Positions 10,920-21,154 of a stretch of 64,000 bases of DNA are shown piece after piece; position 1 is the first letter of the stretch; every line of letters starts with the position of its first letter. The notes under the pieces were generated by a model. It did not search any database. It saw nothing but the letters and a program-made list of their open reading frames with translations, and had not been told where the DNA came from. Where the stretch lies: the NCBI GenBank assembly GCA_003281255.1, contig QCCL01000006.1, positions 26,956 through 90,955 on the forward strand, read 5' to 3'. This stretch comes from Prochlorococcus sp. AG-347-L02 (GTDB lineage: Bacteria; Cyanobacteriota; Cyanobacteriia; PCC-6307; Cyanobiaceae). The position numbers were made by a program, and so were the translations under genes.

Positions 10920-10947
10920 ATTCAAAACCTATTTAACTTTTAAGAAA

Positions 10948-11343
10948 ATGTCCGCAAAAACTGAAGAAATTCTTGAATCATTAAAATCTCTATCACTTTT
11001 AGAAGCATCTGAGCTTGTAAAGCAAATTGAAGAGGCTTTTGGTGTATCTGCTGCAGCTTCTGCAGGTGTAGTAATGGCAGCTCCAGGAGCAGCTGGCGGT
11101 GACGCAGATGGTGGCGCTGCTGAAGAAAAAACTGAATTTGATGTAGTTCTCGAAAGCTTCGATGCAGCTGCAAAAATCAAAGTACTTAAGGTTGTAAGAA
11201 ATGCAACTGGTCTAGGTCTTGGCGATGCAAAAGCACTTGTTGAGTCTGCACCAAAAACAGTAAAAGAAGGAATTGCTAAAGCAGATGCTGAATCTTTAAA
11301 GAAAGAGATTGAAGAAGCTGGCGGTAAAGTTACACTTAAGTAA
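10948..11343 (+). CDS. rplL: 50S ribosomal protein L7/L12
   Basis: [33 protein letters not shown]...; [22 protein letters not shown]. Start chosen at ATG 10948, not the upstream ORF-track start. Confidence 0.98.
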
Positions 11344-11357
11344 GAGAATATTTTTTC

Positions 11358-11382
11358 AAGCCGATAGACTTTATATCGGCTT
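11358..11382 (+). other. Stem-loop downstream of rplL (possible terminator or processing site)
   Basis: Perfect 9-bp inverted repeat AAGCCGATA-gacttta-TATCGGCTT; no clear T-run follows. Confidence 0.5.
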
Positions 11383-11390
11383 CAAAAATT

Positions 11391-12119
11391 ATGAAAATTG
11401 ATAGTATCGCAATTGAAGCTGCAACGGATGGAGCCTGCAGTGGTAATCCAGGTCCAGGTGGTTGGGGTGGTCTAATAATTTTTGACGACAAAAGTGAATT
11501 AGAATTAGGTGGGTCCGAGCAAAACACCACTAATAACAGAATGGAACTAACTGCAGCTATAAAAACACTTGAAAAATTAAAAACTTATAAATTAAAAGAA
11601 AACTTTAAATTAAGAACTGATAGTAAATATGTCATAGAAGGGTATACAAAATGGATTATTAATTGGAAGAAAAATGGATGGAAAACAAGCTCAGGAAAAT
11701 CAGTTCAAAATCTTGATTTATGGCAAAAAATTGATCAATTAAGAATTAATGGTCTTGTAATGGAATATGTTAAAGGCCATAGCGGTGACAAACAAAATGA
11801 TAGGGTAGACAAAATCGCAACAAATTATAGCAAAGGTATATCTCTAAAAAGTAACTTAAAAGAGTCTGAATCTTCAGTAGAATTTTTTGAAAAAAATGCA
11901 CCTTCAGAAATTCAGGAATTATTTTCAAGAAATGAATTAATTCAAAAATTTGCTGACAAAAAGTATTTATTAAATTCACTAGAACTAAGTAATTTATTAG
12001 GTGAAGAAAACCACGTAAAGATAAAACAATTTTTACTTTTTGAATGGCGTAATTGGAGATTGATTCCTAAAGATAAAAAATATTGGATAATAGAAAAAAA
12101 GAATCCTAATTTTTTATGA
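11391..12119 (+). CDS. rnhA: Ribonuclease HI with C-terminal extension
   Basis: [42 protein letters not shown]. Confidence 0.95.
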   Translation: MKIDSIAIEAATDGACSGNPGPGGWGGLIIFDDKSELELGGSEQNTTNNRMELTAAIKTLEKLKTYKLKENFKLRTDSKYVIEGYTKWIINWKKNGWKTSSGKSVQNLDLWQKIDQLRINGLVMEYVKGHSGDKQNDRVDKIATNYSKGISLKSNLKESESSVEFFEKNAPSEIQELFSRNELIQKFADKKYLLNSLELSNLLGEENHVKIKQFLLFEWRNWRLIPKDKKYWIIEKKNPNFL

Positions 12120-13285
12120 ATGAGCAGAAGGGAGTATTTAAAAATCTTTATAAAAACTTGATGACCCCTATACTAAAAAATGATTCTGGAATAGATGCAG
12201 AATATTTAACTAATTTATCTCTTAGCCTTCTATCATTTAGTTCAAGAAAATATAATTGGCCTGTAGTTTCATCAATCCTTAAAAATCTAAATGAAGAATT
12301 TTCTGTAATTGATAAAAGGTTAAGTCAGAACATATGTGGAATAAATTTTTGTAATCCAATTGGTTTAGCTGCGGGTTTTGACAAAAATGGAAATGCTGCA
12401 AATATATGGAAAGATTTTGGTTTTGGATTTGCAGAACTTGGAACAGTGACTAAATTTGCTCAAAATGGTAATCCAAAACCAAGGTTATTTAGATTAGCTG
12501 AAGAAGAAGCAGCATTAAATAGTATGGGTTTCAATAATAATGGCGCAGAAAATCTGGTTAAAAATTTTCTTGAACAGGGTATTGACTTCAAAAAAAACAG
12601 GCAGAATATTTGTTTAGGGATAAATTTCGGTAAGTCTAAAATTACAAGTTTATCTCAAGCAAAAGATGATTATTTAACTTCTCTAAAATTATTAATTCCA
12701 TATTGTGATTACGCAGCGATAAACGTAAGTTCTCCAAATACTGAAGGACTAAGAAAGTTGCAAGATCCAATACTTCTAAAAGAACTCCTTAGAGAAATTA
12801 AAACCTTACCTAATTGTCCACCATTATTTGTAAAAATTGCGCCAGATTTATACCTTAAAGATATTGAAGATATTTGCCAGTTAATAATCGAGGAAAATAT
12901 CGATGGGATAATTGCTACTAATACCAGTATGGATAGATTAGGTCTTGAAAATAGAAAGATAAGGCAAACAGGATTATTACTTTCTGAAGAAAATGGAGGA
13001 TTAAGCGGAAAGCCTTTACAAAAAAAAGCAAATCAAATAATAAAACATATTCATAATATTGATAAAAAAATTATTTTAATTGGCGTTGGAGGTATCGATA
13101 GTCCTGAATCTGCTTGGGAAAGAATTTGTTCTGGAGCATCATTAATACAACTTTATACGGGTTGGATATATAAGGGGCCACAATTAGTCCCCAATATACT
13201 TGAAGGTATCTTAAAGCAACTCAATATCCATCAATTGTCGAATATTAAAGAGGCCATTGGCTCAGATTTAAAATGGGTTAAATAA
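12116..13285 (+). CDS. pyrD: Dihydroorotate dehydrogenase (quinone)
   Basis: [39 protein letters not shown]. Confidence 0.96.
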   Translation: MNEQKGVFKNLYKNLMTPILKNDSGIDAEYLTNLSLSLLSFSSRKYNWPVVSSILKNLNEEFSVIDKRLSQNICGINFCNPIGLAAGFDKNGNAANIWKDFGFGFAELGTVTKFAQNGNPKPRLFRLAEEEAALNSMGFNNNGAENLVKNFLEQGIDFKKNRQNICLGINFGKSKITSLSQAKDDYLTSLKLLIPYCDYAAINVSSPNTEGLRKLQDPILLKELLREIKTLPNCPPLFVKIAPDLYLKDIEDICQLIIEENIDGIIATNTSMDRLGLENRKIRQTGLLLSEENGGLSGKPLQKKANQIIKHIHNIDKKIILIGVGGIDSPESAWERICSGASLIQLYTGWIYKGPQLVPNILEGILKQLNIHQLSNIKEAIGSDLKWVK

Positions 13286-13302
13286 AAATTAGAAAATGAA
13301 TA

Positions 13303-14427
13303 ATGAACAAATCGGAAACTAATGATTACTCAACATTAGCCATGCAAATATCAAACTTAAAGCATGGAGGTAATGTATATGCAAATGCAAAAAAATTAAA
13401 TTTATTACCCTCTGAAATCATTGACGCAAGTGCTTCGTTAGTACCCTTTGATCCACCTCAAATACTAATAGATTCATTAAATGCGGGAATTAAGAATCTT
13501 GGATTTAGATATTACCCAGAGAGAAACTTGAGTGATCTGAAAGAAATAATCGGTAAATTTCACGGGATAAATCCAGATAATATATTGCCTGGAAATGGAG
13601 CTTCTGAACTAATAACCTGGGCAGGTTATGAAGCATCCAAATTTGGAATAAGTTGTATTCCTTCTCCATCATTTGTTGATTATGAAAGATCTTTAAATTT
13701 TTGGAATAGCAATTTTATACATTGCGAATTACCAAAAAACTGGAATGATACTTTTCCTCAATCATTTCCGCTGCATCCAAAAGGTGATGTTATTTGGATA
13801 ACAAATCCACATAACCCTACCGGCCAATTATGGGAAAAGAATTCATTAGAGGAAGTTGTGAAAAAATATAAATTAGTTATCTGTGATGAAGCTTTCTTAT
13901 CGATAACACCTAATGGAGACAAAGAATCTTTAATTCCATTAACCCAAAGATTTGATAATTTATTAGTCTTGAGAAGCTTGACCAAAATCTTCAATATTCC
14001 CGGTCTTAGATTAGGGTACGTTATTGGCTCATCGAAAAAACTTAAACAATGGGAAATAAATAGAGATCCTTGGCCTTTAAATTCATTTGCTATTAAAGCA
14101 GGAATTGATCTACTAAGTAATAAGAAATTCTATGAACAATGGATAAAACAGATTCACAGCTGGATAAATAGTGAAAAAAAGAGAGTATTTGAAAAATTAT
14201 CAAAAATAGATAACCTTAAGGTTCATAACTCTTCAACCAACTTTTTTTTAATAGAAAGTAAAACATCCTTGTCACCAAATATAAAATACTTAGAAAATAA
14301 GGGAATATTGCTTAGAGAATGTAATTCATTTAGATTTCTTGACGAAAAGTGGGCAAGAATAAGTTTGCAGAATAGAAAAAATAATACTCTTTTATGTAAA
14401 GAAATTCAGAATTCCTTTAAAAAATAA
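13303..14427 (+). CDS. PLP-dependent aminotransferase-fold enzyme, CobD-like L-threonine-O-3-phosphate decarboxylase
   Basis: HGGNVYANAKKLNLLPSEIIDASASLVPFDPP N-terminus typical of CobC/CobD; NPHNPTGQL; SLTKIFNIPGLRLGY. Confidence 0.8.
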   Translation: MNKSETNDYSTLAMQISNLKHGGNVYANAKKLNLLPSEIIDASASLVPFDPPQILIDSLNAGIKNLGFRYYPERNLSDLKEIIGKFHGINPDNILPGNGASELITWAGYEASKFGISCIPSPSFVDYERSLNFWNSNFIHCELPKNWNDTFPQSFPLHPKGDVIWITNPHNPTGQLWEKNSLEEVVKKYKLVICDEAFLSITPNGDKESLIPLTQRFDNLLVLRSLTKIFNIPGLRLGYVIGSSKKLKQWEINRDPWPLNSFAIKAGIDLLSNKKFYEQWIKQIHSWINSEKKRVFEKLSKIDNLKVHNSSTNFFLIESKTSLSPNIKYLENKGILLRECNSFRFLDEKWARISLQNRKNNTLLCKEIQNSFKK

Positions 14428-15497
14428 TTAATAAATTTTTTAATCTCATTTATTGATTTAATTTTATTATTATTTTCCATGTTCTTCTTCATGAGATTTA
14501 ATATTTCATAATGATTTTTTCCCTTTTTTGATTTTATTTTAAAAATTCTTTCTAGGGTTTCTTCAAAAACTTCTTTAGAAATTTTATTCTGATTGATTAA
14601 AACTGAGCCTCCACTTTCAGCAAGAATCATTGCATTTTTCTCCTGATGATTATTTTTAGAATATGGATATGGAATTAAAATTGAAGGTTTTTCAGCCTCT
14701 ATTAATTCATTAATTGTACCTGCACCAGATCTCGCTATTACAAGATCACAGTTTTGAATTAAAGCTGCTATTTCATTAGTAAATTTCTTTTGAATATAAT
14801 TTTTGGAGTTTTTTAAATGAAAAGGTTTTTGATTTGATTCGCCAATTATATGAACTATCCGAAACTGTTTTTTTATTAAAACTTCTAAAGATTCATACAG
14901 AATTTGATTTATAGCTTTTGCTCCTTGACTTCCTCCCATAAAAATCAAAAGAGGTCCATTTCCTTTTGGAACCCATTCTGGCAAAAAATTAAATTTATAG
15001 AATTGCTCTCTTAAAGGTGTTCCAGTGAAAATAGTTTTACAATTTTTTAAATAAGAATTTGTTTTCCTAAATCCTAAAAGAACATAGTTACATAAAAAAC
15101 CAAAATATTTCGTTACCATTCCTGGAATTACATTTGATTCATGAATAATAATAGGTATCCTGAGAAGTTTTGAAGCAACAATAGTAGGTGCTGATATATA
15201 ACCGCCAGTCGTAAAAACTAAGTTAATTTTTTTTTCTTTTAAAATCCTAATTATTTGGAAAGTTGACATTAAAATTTCTATATATTGATAAAACAAAAAA
15301 ATATTTTTTCTGGGTGTCTTTATATTCAAAGTCCTCAAATTATATTTTTTGGGAATAAAATTTGCATCAAGTCTTTGACTAATGCCCAACCAATGAATAT
15401 TCCATTGATCTTCCACCTCTTTAGAAACTGCTAAGGCTGGGAAAATATGCCCTCCTGTCCCACTGGCTGCGACTAATAAATTATTTTTTTTAGACAT
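14406..15497 (-). CDS. murG: UDP-N-acetylglucosamine transferase MurG
   Basis: AASGTGGHIFPALAV, GGSQGAKAIN, ARSGAGTINELIEAEKPSILIPYP. Confidence 0.95.
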   Translation of the reverse strand: MSKKNNLLVAASGTGGHIFPALAVSKEVEDQWNIHWLGISQRLDANFIPKKYNLRTLNIKTPRKNIFLFYQYIEILMSTFQIIRILKEKKINLVFTTGGYISAPTIVASKLLRIPIIIHESNVIPGMVTKYFGFLCNYVLLGFRKTNSYLKNCKTIFTGTPLREQFYKFNFLPEWVPKGNGPLLIFMGGSQGAKAINQILYESLEVLIKKQFRIVHIIGESNQKPFHLKNSKNYIQKKFTNEIAALIQNCDLVIARSGAGTINELIEAEKPSILIPYPYSKNNHQEKNAMILAESGGSVLINQNKISKEVFEETLERIFKIKSKKGKNHYEILNLMKKNMENNNKIKSINEIKKFINYFLKEF

Positions 15498-15529
15498 AAA
15501 AACTTAAATTAGTAGAATAAAAATAACCA

Positions 15530-16264
15530 ATGATTAATATGTTTAATTTAAACTTATTCAAAAATATAGGATTTCTTCTCTACTTATTTGTTTATCTTAT
15601 TATTCCCTATTCAGCAATAACGAAAACTTTAAAAGTTGATTTTATAAGAAATCTAGAAAACTCTTTAAATGCACGAGATTTAGAATTCATTAGAAAAAAT
15701 TTTAGAAATGAAGAAAGCCAAAATATACCAAAACAATTTTCAAAGATTAATAATGATTTCCCTAACAGCAAATGGAAGATCAAAAGATTAAAATCTAATA
15801 TTCCAAATGAAGATATTTTGCGAATAAAAGTTTATGGGGAAAAAATAGTTAATGGAGAAATATATATACTCGAATCCAATTTTGATTATTTAATTTCAAT
15901 CGTAAATGGGAAAATAGATGAAGGGATTATCAAAAATTTATTCACAACTATAAGAAACGATAATAAAAAGATAGATATTAGTTTTAAAATTCCTGATAGA
16001 GTTCTTACTGGTTCAAAATATGATATCGATATAATTTTAAATAAGCCTCTTGAAGAAGTGATTATTGCTGGAGCTATAAAACCTCATCAAGTTAACTCAC
16101 TTTTTGAACAAGAAATATTATTGGAGCCATTAGCGTCTGGAGGGATTTTTAAAATAACAAGAGCTCCTTCAAAACCAGGCATACAAATTTGGTCAGGAAT
16201 CATAGCTCATCCTGAGGGAATGATTACTTTCACAAAGAGCATTGATATTGTTGATGAGATATAA
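15530..16264 (+). CDS. Conserved hypothetical protein, predicted exported or membrane-anchored
   Basis: N-terminal hydrophobic segment NIGFLLYLFVYLIIPYSAI followed by a hydrophilic beta-rich sequence. Confidence 0.7.
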   Translation: MINMFNLNLFKNIGFLLYLFVYLIIPYSAITKTLKVDFIRNLENSLNARDLEFIRKNFRNEESQNIPKQFSKINNDFPNSKWKIKRLKSNIPNEDILRIKVYGEKIVNGEIYILESNFDYLISIVNGKIDEGIIKNLFTTIRNDNKKIDISFKIPDRVLTGSKYDIDIILNKPLEEVIIAGAIKPHQVNSLFEQEILLEPLASGGIFKITRAPSKPGIQIWSGIIAHPEGMITFTKSIDIVDEI

Positions 16265-16265
16265 C

Positions 16266-17480
16266 CTAAGCTTCGTTTAAAGCTGCTACACCTGGTAAGG
16301 TTTTACCTTCTAAAAGTTCCAAACTTGCGCCACCTCCGGTAGATATATGAGACATTTTCTCAGCTAATCCTGCTTTCTCTACTGCTGCGACTGAATCTCC
16401 ACCACCAATTATTGTACAAACTTCAGAAAAAGCACTTAAGTCCGCAAGAGTCGTAGCTATTGCATTTGTACCTTCTGCAAATTTATCAAATTCAAAAACT
16501 CCCATTGGACCATTCCAAATAATTGTCTTACATTCTGCAAGGGCATTCTGAAAAACTTTAATGGAATCTGGCCCAATATCGAGACCCATCCAATTCCCAC
16601 TAATTGAATCAATTTGAGATATTTTACTATTGGCATCCGGAGAAAATTCATCAGCCAAAACAACATCAGTGGGTAATAATAATTCTACTCCTTTTGCTTT
16701 TGCTTTTGCTTCTAAATCTTTAGCAAGCTTGAGTTTATCTTCTTCTACCAGGCTCTTTCCTACATCTAAACCTCTAGCTTTATAAAAAGTGAAAATCATA
16801 CCTCCACCAATCATGATTTTGTCACACTTATCTAGTAAAGAATCAAGTACACCTATTTTGCTACTAACCTTTGATCCTCCAACTATTGCTGCCAATGGGC
16901 GCTTTGGTGAATCTATTGCTCCTTGTAAGTATTTCAATTCTTTTTCTAGAAGGAATCCAGCTACAGAGGGACTTAAATAATTAGTAACACCCTGCGTTGA
17001 AGCATGAGCTCTATGAGCAGCACCGAAAGCATCATTTACATACATATCAGCATGTGATGCTAATTTCTTAGCAAACTCCAGGTCGTTCTTTTCCTCTTCA
17101 CCAAAAAAACGAACATTTTCAAGTAAAAGAACATCTCCATTAGATAAGCTATTTGATTGTGCAACTGCTTCATCACCAATACAGCTGTTAGTAAGAGCAA
17201 CATTTTTTCCCAACAATTCACATAATCTTGCTGCTACTGGAGTTAATCTCATTTTTTCATTTACCTGACCCTTTGGTCTACCAAAATGAGCAGCTAAAAT
17301 AACTTTTGCAGAATTATTAATAAGATATTCAATAGTTGGAATCGCTGCACGAATACGCGTGTCGTCAGTTATTTGACCATCTTCATTTAATGGGACATTA
17401 AAATCTACTCTTACAAGAACTTTTTTTCCTTCTAAATGTGTCTTATCAAGACTGGAAAGAGATAATTTTGACATTAACAA
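16266..17480 (-). CDS. pgk: Phosphoglycerate kinase
   Basis: [42 protein letters not shown]. Confidence 0.99.
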   Translation of the reverse strand: MLMSKLSLSSLDKTHLEGKKVLVRVDFNVPLNEDGQITDDTRIRAAIPTIEYLINNSAKVILAAHFGRPKGQVNEKMRLTPVAARLCELLGKNVALTNSCIGDEAVAQSNSLSNGDVLLLENVRFFGEEEKNDLEFAKKLASHADMYVNDAFGAAHRAHASTQGVTNYLSPSVAGFLLEKELKYLQGAIDSPKRPLAAIVGGSKVSSKIGVLDSLLDKCDKIMIGGGMIFTFYKARGLDVGKSLVEEDKLKLAKDLEAKAKAKGVELLLPTDVVLADEFSPDANSKISQIDSISGNWMGLDIGPDSIKVFQNALAECKTIIWNGPMGVFEFDKFAEGTNAIATTLADLSAFSEVCTIIGGGDSVAAVEKAGLAEKMSHISTGGGASLELLEGKTLPGVAALNEA

Positions 17481-17686
17481 GCTTAATTTTTAATTTTAAG
17501 ACCCTAACGTTAATTTGGTCTTATTGGGTTAAAAAGTAGTTACTGTTACCTATGCCTTAATAAATTTTAAGAATTAACGATTATAAAAATTTTTTAGGCA
17601 TTAAATTTATACTAAAATTTAGAAGTAAATACTTTTGAAACTTATAAAAACTAAAAGGAATACAAAATTTTATTTGATTTATTGAA

Positions 17687-18559
17687 GTGGACATACCCAA
17701 AATTCAATGGTACCCAGGCCATATCGCAAAAGCAGAAAAGAAATTATCTGAAGTTATCAATAAAGTAGATTTGGTTATAGAAGTTAGAGATGCACGAATT
17801 CCTTTGTCAACAGGACATCCACACTTAAATAAATGGATAAATAATAAAAAACATATTCTTGTTATTAACAGATCAGACATGATCTCTCCTAATACAATCA
17901 ATAGTTGGAACAAATGGTTTAATGCAAAAGATCAATATCCTCTTTGGTGTGATGCTAAAAGAGGAGTAGGTATTAAAGAAATTTGTAAGTCAGCCAAAGA
18001 TTCTAGGTCGTCAATCGACGACAGAAGACTCTCTAGAGGAATGCGAATTAGGCCAATTAGAGCCCTTACACTTGGTTTCCCAAACGTAGGAAAGTCAGCA
18101 TTAATTAATAGAATTGCAAAAAAAAGAGTTGTAGATAGCGCTAGGAAAGCAGGCGTGACTCGTAATTTAAGATGGATAAAATTAGAAAGTGGTATAGATC
18201 TGTTAGATGCTCCTGGTGTTATACCTCCAAATATAGAAGATCAAAAATCAGCACTTAATCTTGCACTGTGTGACGATATTGGTGAAGCTGCTTATGAAAT
18301 AGAAAGTGTCGCAATTGGATTTATCAAAATTATATCCACTCTCAACAAAGATAAGAATGCAAATATCTCAGTTAAACAAATATCTAATAGATATGGAGTT
18401 GATATTGCAAAAGGCTTTAAGAGTCCTTCTGCTTGGATCGACGAAGCAGCTTCCAAACATACCTCAGGTGATAAAAGGAGAATGTCTCATAAGTTATTGG
18501 AAGATTATAGAAATCAAATGCTGGGTAAAATTGCTTTAGAAGTCCCATTATGGAATTAA
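17687..18559 (+). CDS. rbgA: Ribosome biogenesis GTPase YlqF/RbgA
   Basis: Circularly permuted GTPase: IQWYPGHIAKA, NRSD, GFPNVGKSALIN, DAPGVI. GTG start. Confidence 0.92.
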   Translation: MDIPKIQWYPGHIAKAEKKLSEVINKVDLVIEVRDARIPLSTGHPHLNKWINNKKHILVINRSDMISPNTINSWNKWFNAKDQYPLWCDAKRGVGIKEICKSAKDSRSSIDDRRLSRGMRIRPIRALTLGFPNVGKSALINRIAKKRVVDSARKAGVTRNLRWIKLESGIDLLDAPGVIPPNIEDQKSALNLALCDDIGEAAYEIESVAIGFIKIISTLNKDKNANISVKQISNRYGVDIAKGFKSPSAWIDEAASKHTSGDKRRMSHKLLEDYRNQMLGKIALEVPLWN

Positions 18560-19509
18560 ATAATCAAAATTCTTTCGGCATTGGAGAAGGTGAGCTTATA
18601 GAAATTATTTATGAACTGCCTCTTCCTATGAGGCTGGACAGATGGTTGGTAAGTAAAAGGCCAGAACAAAGTAGAGCAAGAATTCAACATTTTATAAATT
18701 CAGGTTTAGTACTTGTAAACTATAAAACCGCGAAAGCAAAGACCCCATTAAAAAATGGCGACAATGTTCAAATATGGATGCGTCCTCCAGAACCTCTTAT
18801 TTATTTGAAACCTGAAAAAATGGATTTAAATATCCTTTTTGAAGACGAGCACATCATAGTAATCAATAAACAATCAGGACTAATTGTTCATCCAGCCCCT
18901 GGACACAAATCAGGAACTTTAGTGAATGGATTACTTTTTCACTGTAAAGATCTTCCTGGAATTAATGGGAAACTAAGACCTGGGATTGTTCACAGATTAG
19001 ATAAAGATACCTCCGGGTGTATGGTGGTTGCAAAAAGCCAAGAAGCATTAGTAAATCTCCAGAAACAAATTAAAGAAAAAATAGCATCACGCGAATATAT
19101 TGCAGTAATTCATGGAGCACCTAATTCTGAAGAAGGCCAAATAGTGGGACACATTGGCAGAGATAAATTAAATAGATTGAAATATAAAGTAGTTGAAGAA
19201 ACTTCAGGAAGGTATGCCTGTACCTATTGGAAATTAGAAGAAAGATTTGGCAATTACTCATTAATGAGTTTCAAACTAGATACTGGGCGAACGCATCAAA
19301 TAAGAGTTCATTGCGCTCACATTAATCATCCAATTGTGGGTGATCCGTTATATGGAAGATGTAAAAAACTACCATGTAAATTAGATGGCCAAGCTTTACA
19401 CGCTATTAAACTTGGACTTATACATCCAATAAATGGTAAAGAAATGATATTTGAATCAGAATTACCATTAGATTTTCAAAAATTACTAAATATTCTTAAA
19501 GTTAAATAA
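18550..19509 (+). CDS. RluD-family 23S rRNA pseudouridine synthase
   Basis: S4-like N-terminus, RPGIVHRLDKDTSGCMVVAKS, TGRTHQIRVH. Confidence 0.95.
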   Translation: MELNNQNSFGIGEGELIEIIYELPLPMRLDRWLVSKRPEQSRARIQHFINSGLVLVNYKTAKAKTPLKNGDNVQIWMRPPEPLIYLKPEKMDLNILFEDEHIIVINKQSGLIVHPAPGHKSGTLVNGLLFHCKDLPGINGKLRPGIVHRLDKDTSGCMVVAKSQEALVNLQKQIKEKIASREYIAVIHGAPNSEEGQIVGHIGRDKLNRLKYKVVEETSGRYACTYWKLEERFGNYSLMSFKLDTGRTHQIRVHCAHINHPIVGDPLYGRCKKLPCKLDGQALHAIKLGLIHPINGKEMIFESELPLDFQKLLNILKVK

Positions 19510-21100
19510 GATTTAAAGAGGAATTTAGAAGCGATTTTGTGTACGTGTTTTGAGTTTGAGTGAATATTGTAGAACTTTCTCCCTCATCAACTATCTTTCC
19601 GTGATTCATAACTAGCAACCTATCACAAAATCCTTTAGCAATGCCTAAATCATGGGTAATAAAGATAATCGTTAAATTCATTTTTTCTTGCAAGACTCTA
19701 AGTAATTTAAGAATCTCTATTTTTACTGAAGCATCCAACATATTTACGCTCTCATCGCAAATTAAAATTTTTGGTTTCAAAAATAGCGCTCTAGCTAATG
19801 AAATTCTTTGCAATTGACCACCAGATAATTGACTAGGATAAGAATTAAAAAAATCATTATTTAAGGGAAGATTTAAATTTCTTAACATTAATTTTATTTC
19901 TTTTTCAATTTTTCTTTTATCTGAAATTTTTTGAATGAAAAATATATCTTCCAAAATATTTTTAATTGTCATTTTCGGATTCAAACTTGAAAAAGGATCT
20001 TGAAAAATAATTTGCACATTATTGTTCTTTTTAATAGATTTATTTTTTTTTGATGCATGATTTTTATCATAAATTTTGATTTCACCTCCTCTTACTTTAA
20101 GAAGTCCGATTAAAGCCCTACATAATGTAGTTTTACCGCTCCCTGAAGAACCAACTATTCCAAGAGTCTCATTCTCATATAACTTGAAACTAACTTCATT
20201 TAAAGCCTTATTCCATTTATTAATGAAAATTGAAGAATTTAATTTATACCAATGTCTTAGGTTATTTACTTCTAGAACGACCTCATTTTGAGCATTATTT
20301 TTAGTATTTGGTTCTAATACTATTTTTGAAGCATTTACTAACTTTTTCCCGATATCTGATTTTGGTGATTGAAAAATATCTAATATATTCCCTTTTTCAA
20401 CAATCGATCCCTTTTCAATTATAGCAACTTTTTTACACCACTTTGCTGCAAGATTTATATCGTGACTAATTAAAATTAAAGTAGTATCAAATTCATTACA
20501 TAGATGAATTATTTCTTGCATAATTTCAAAACTTGTTTTGGTATCTAAGCTTGTTGTAGGTTCATCAGCTATTAATAATTTAGGTTTCAAAGCAAGTGCC
20601 ATTGCTATAGAAACTCTTTGTCTCATTCCCCCGCTAAATTGATGTGGGAAAGAATCAAGTCTACTTTCTTCAATTCCTACTTTTTGAAAAACTTCTTTTA
20701 CTAATTTTTTAATAAGTACAGATGATTTAGTTTGATCATGCGTTTTAAATAATTCATATAAATGATCCCCAACGCTCATTAGCGGATTAAGTTTTTTTAT
20801 AGAGTCTTGGTAAATAAATCCAAAATTCTTTCTTCTAAATAATTGTCCATCTTTTTTATTTATTTTCCTAGGATCTACACTAGAAATGGATAAATACCCT
20901 TTAGAGGCAGCCTTTTCAGGCAATATATTTGCTAATGTTTTTGCAAAAGTGGTCTTTCCACATCCAGAAGGTCCTATTATTGCTAAATGATCTCCACTAT
21001 CTATTTCCAAATTAAAATTTTTTATAATAGGTTGCTGTTTTAAACCATATTTAACAGTAAGATTTTTAACTACAATAATTTTTTCTTTATTTATTTCCAT
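19502..21100 (-). CDS. ABC transporter, two fused ATP-binding domains (DppD-DppF/oligopeptide type)
   Basis: Two Walker A (GPSGCGKTT, GSSGSGKTT) and two signature motifs (FSGGMRQR, LSGGQLQR). Confidence 0.93.
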   Translation of the reverse strand: MEINKEKIIVVKNLTVKYGLKQQPIIKNFNLEIDSGDHLAIIGPSGCGKTTFAKTLANILPEKAASKGYLSISSVDPRKINKKDGQLFRRKNFGFIYQDSIKKLNPLMSVGDHLYELFKTHDQTKSSVLIKKLVKEVFQKVGIEESRLDSFPHQFSGGMRQRVSIAMALALKPKLLIADEPTTSLDTKTSFEIMQEIIHLCNEFDTTLILISHDINLAAKWCKKVAIIEKGSIVEKGNILDIFQSPKSDIGKKLVNASKIVLEPNTKNNAQNEVVLEVNNLRHWYKLNSSIFINKWNKALNEVSFKLYENETLGIVGSSGSGKTTLCRALIGLLKVRGGEIKIYDKNHASKKNKSIKKNNNVQIIFQDPFSSLNPKMTIKNILEDIFFIQKISDKRKIEKEIKLMLRNLNLPLNNDFFNSYPSQLSGGQLQRISLARALFLKPKILICDESVNMLDASVKIEILKLLRVLQEKMNLTIIFITHDLGIAKGFCDRLLVMNHGKIVDEGESSTIFTQTQNTYTKSLLNSSLNLI

Positions 21101-21154
21101 GATTTATAGCAAATTTTTGTATACCTAAATAAAATACATCTAAAGCAATATAAA

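Noticed and set aside
10810-10947. N-terminal extension of the rplL ORF in the track
   Set aside because: Overlaps rplJ out of frame; the conserved L7/L12 N-terminus begins at ATG 10948.
10929-11180. Two minus-strand ORFs (10929-11180 and 10940-11173)
   Set aside because: Both are antisense to rplL; low-complexity Ala/Pro or Leu/Gln-rich translations reflect the L7/L12 Ala/Gly hinge, not a gene.
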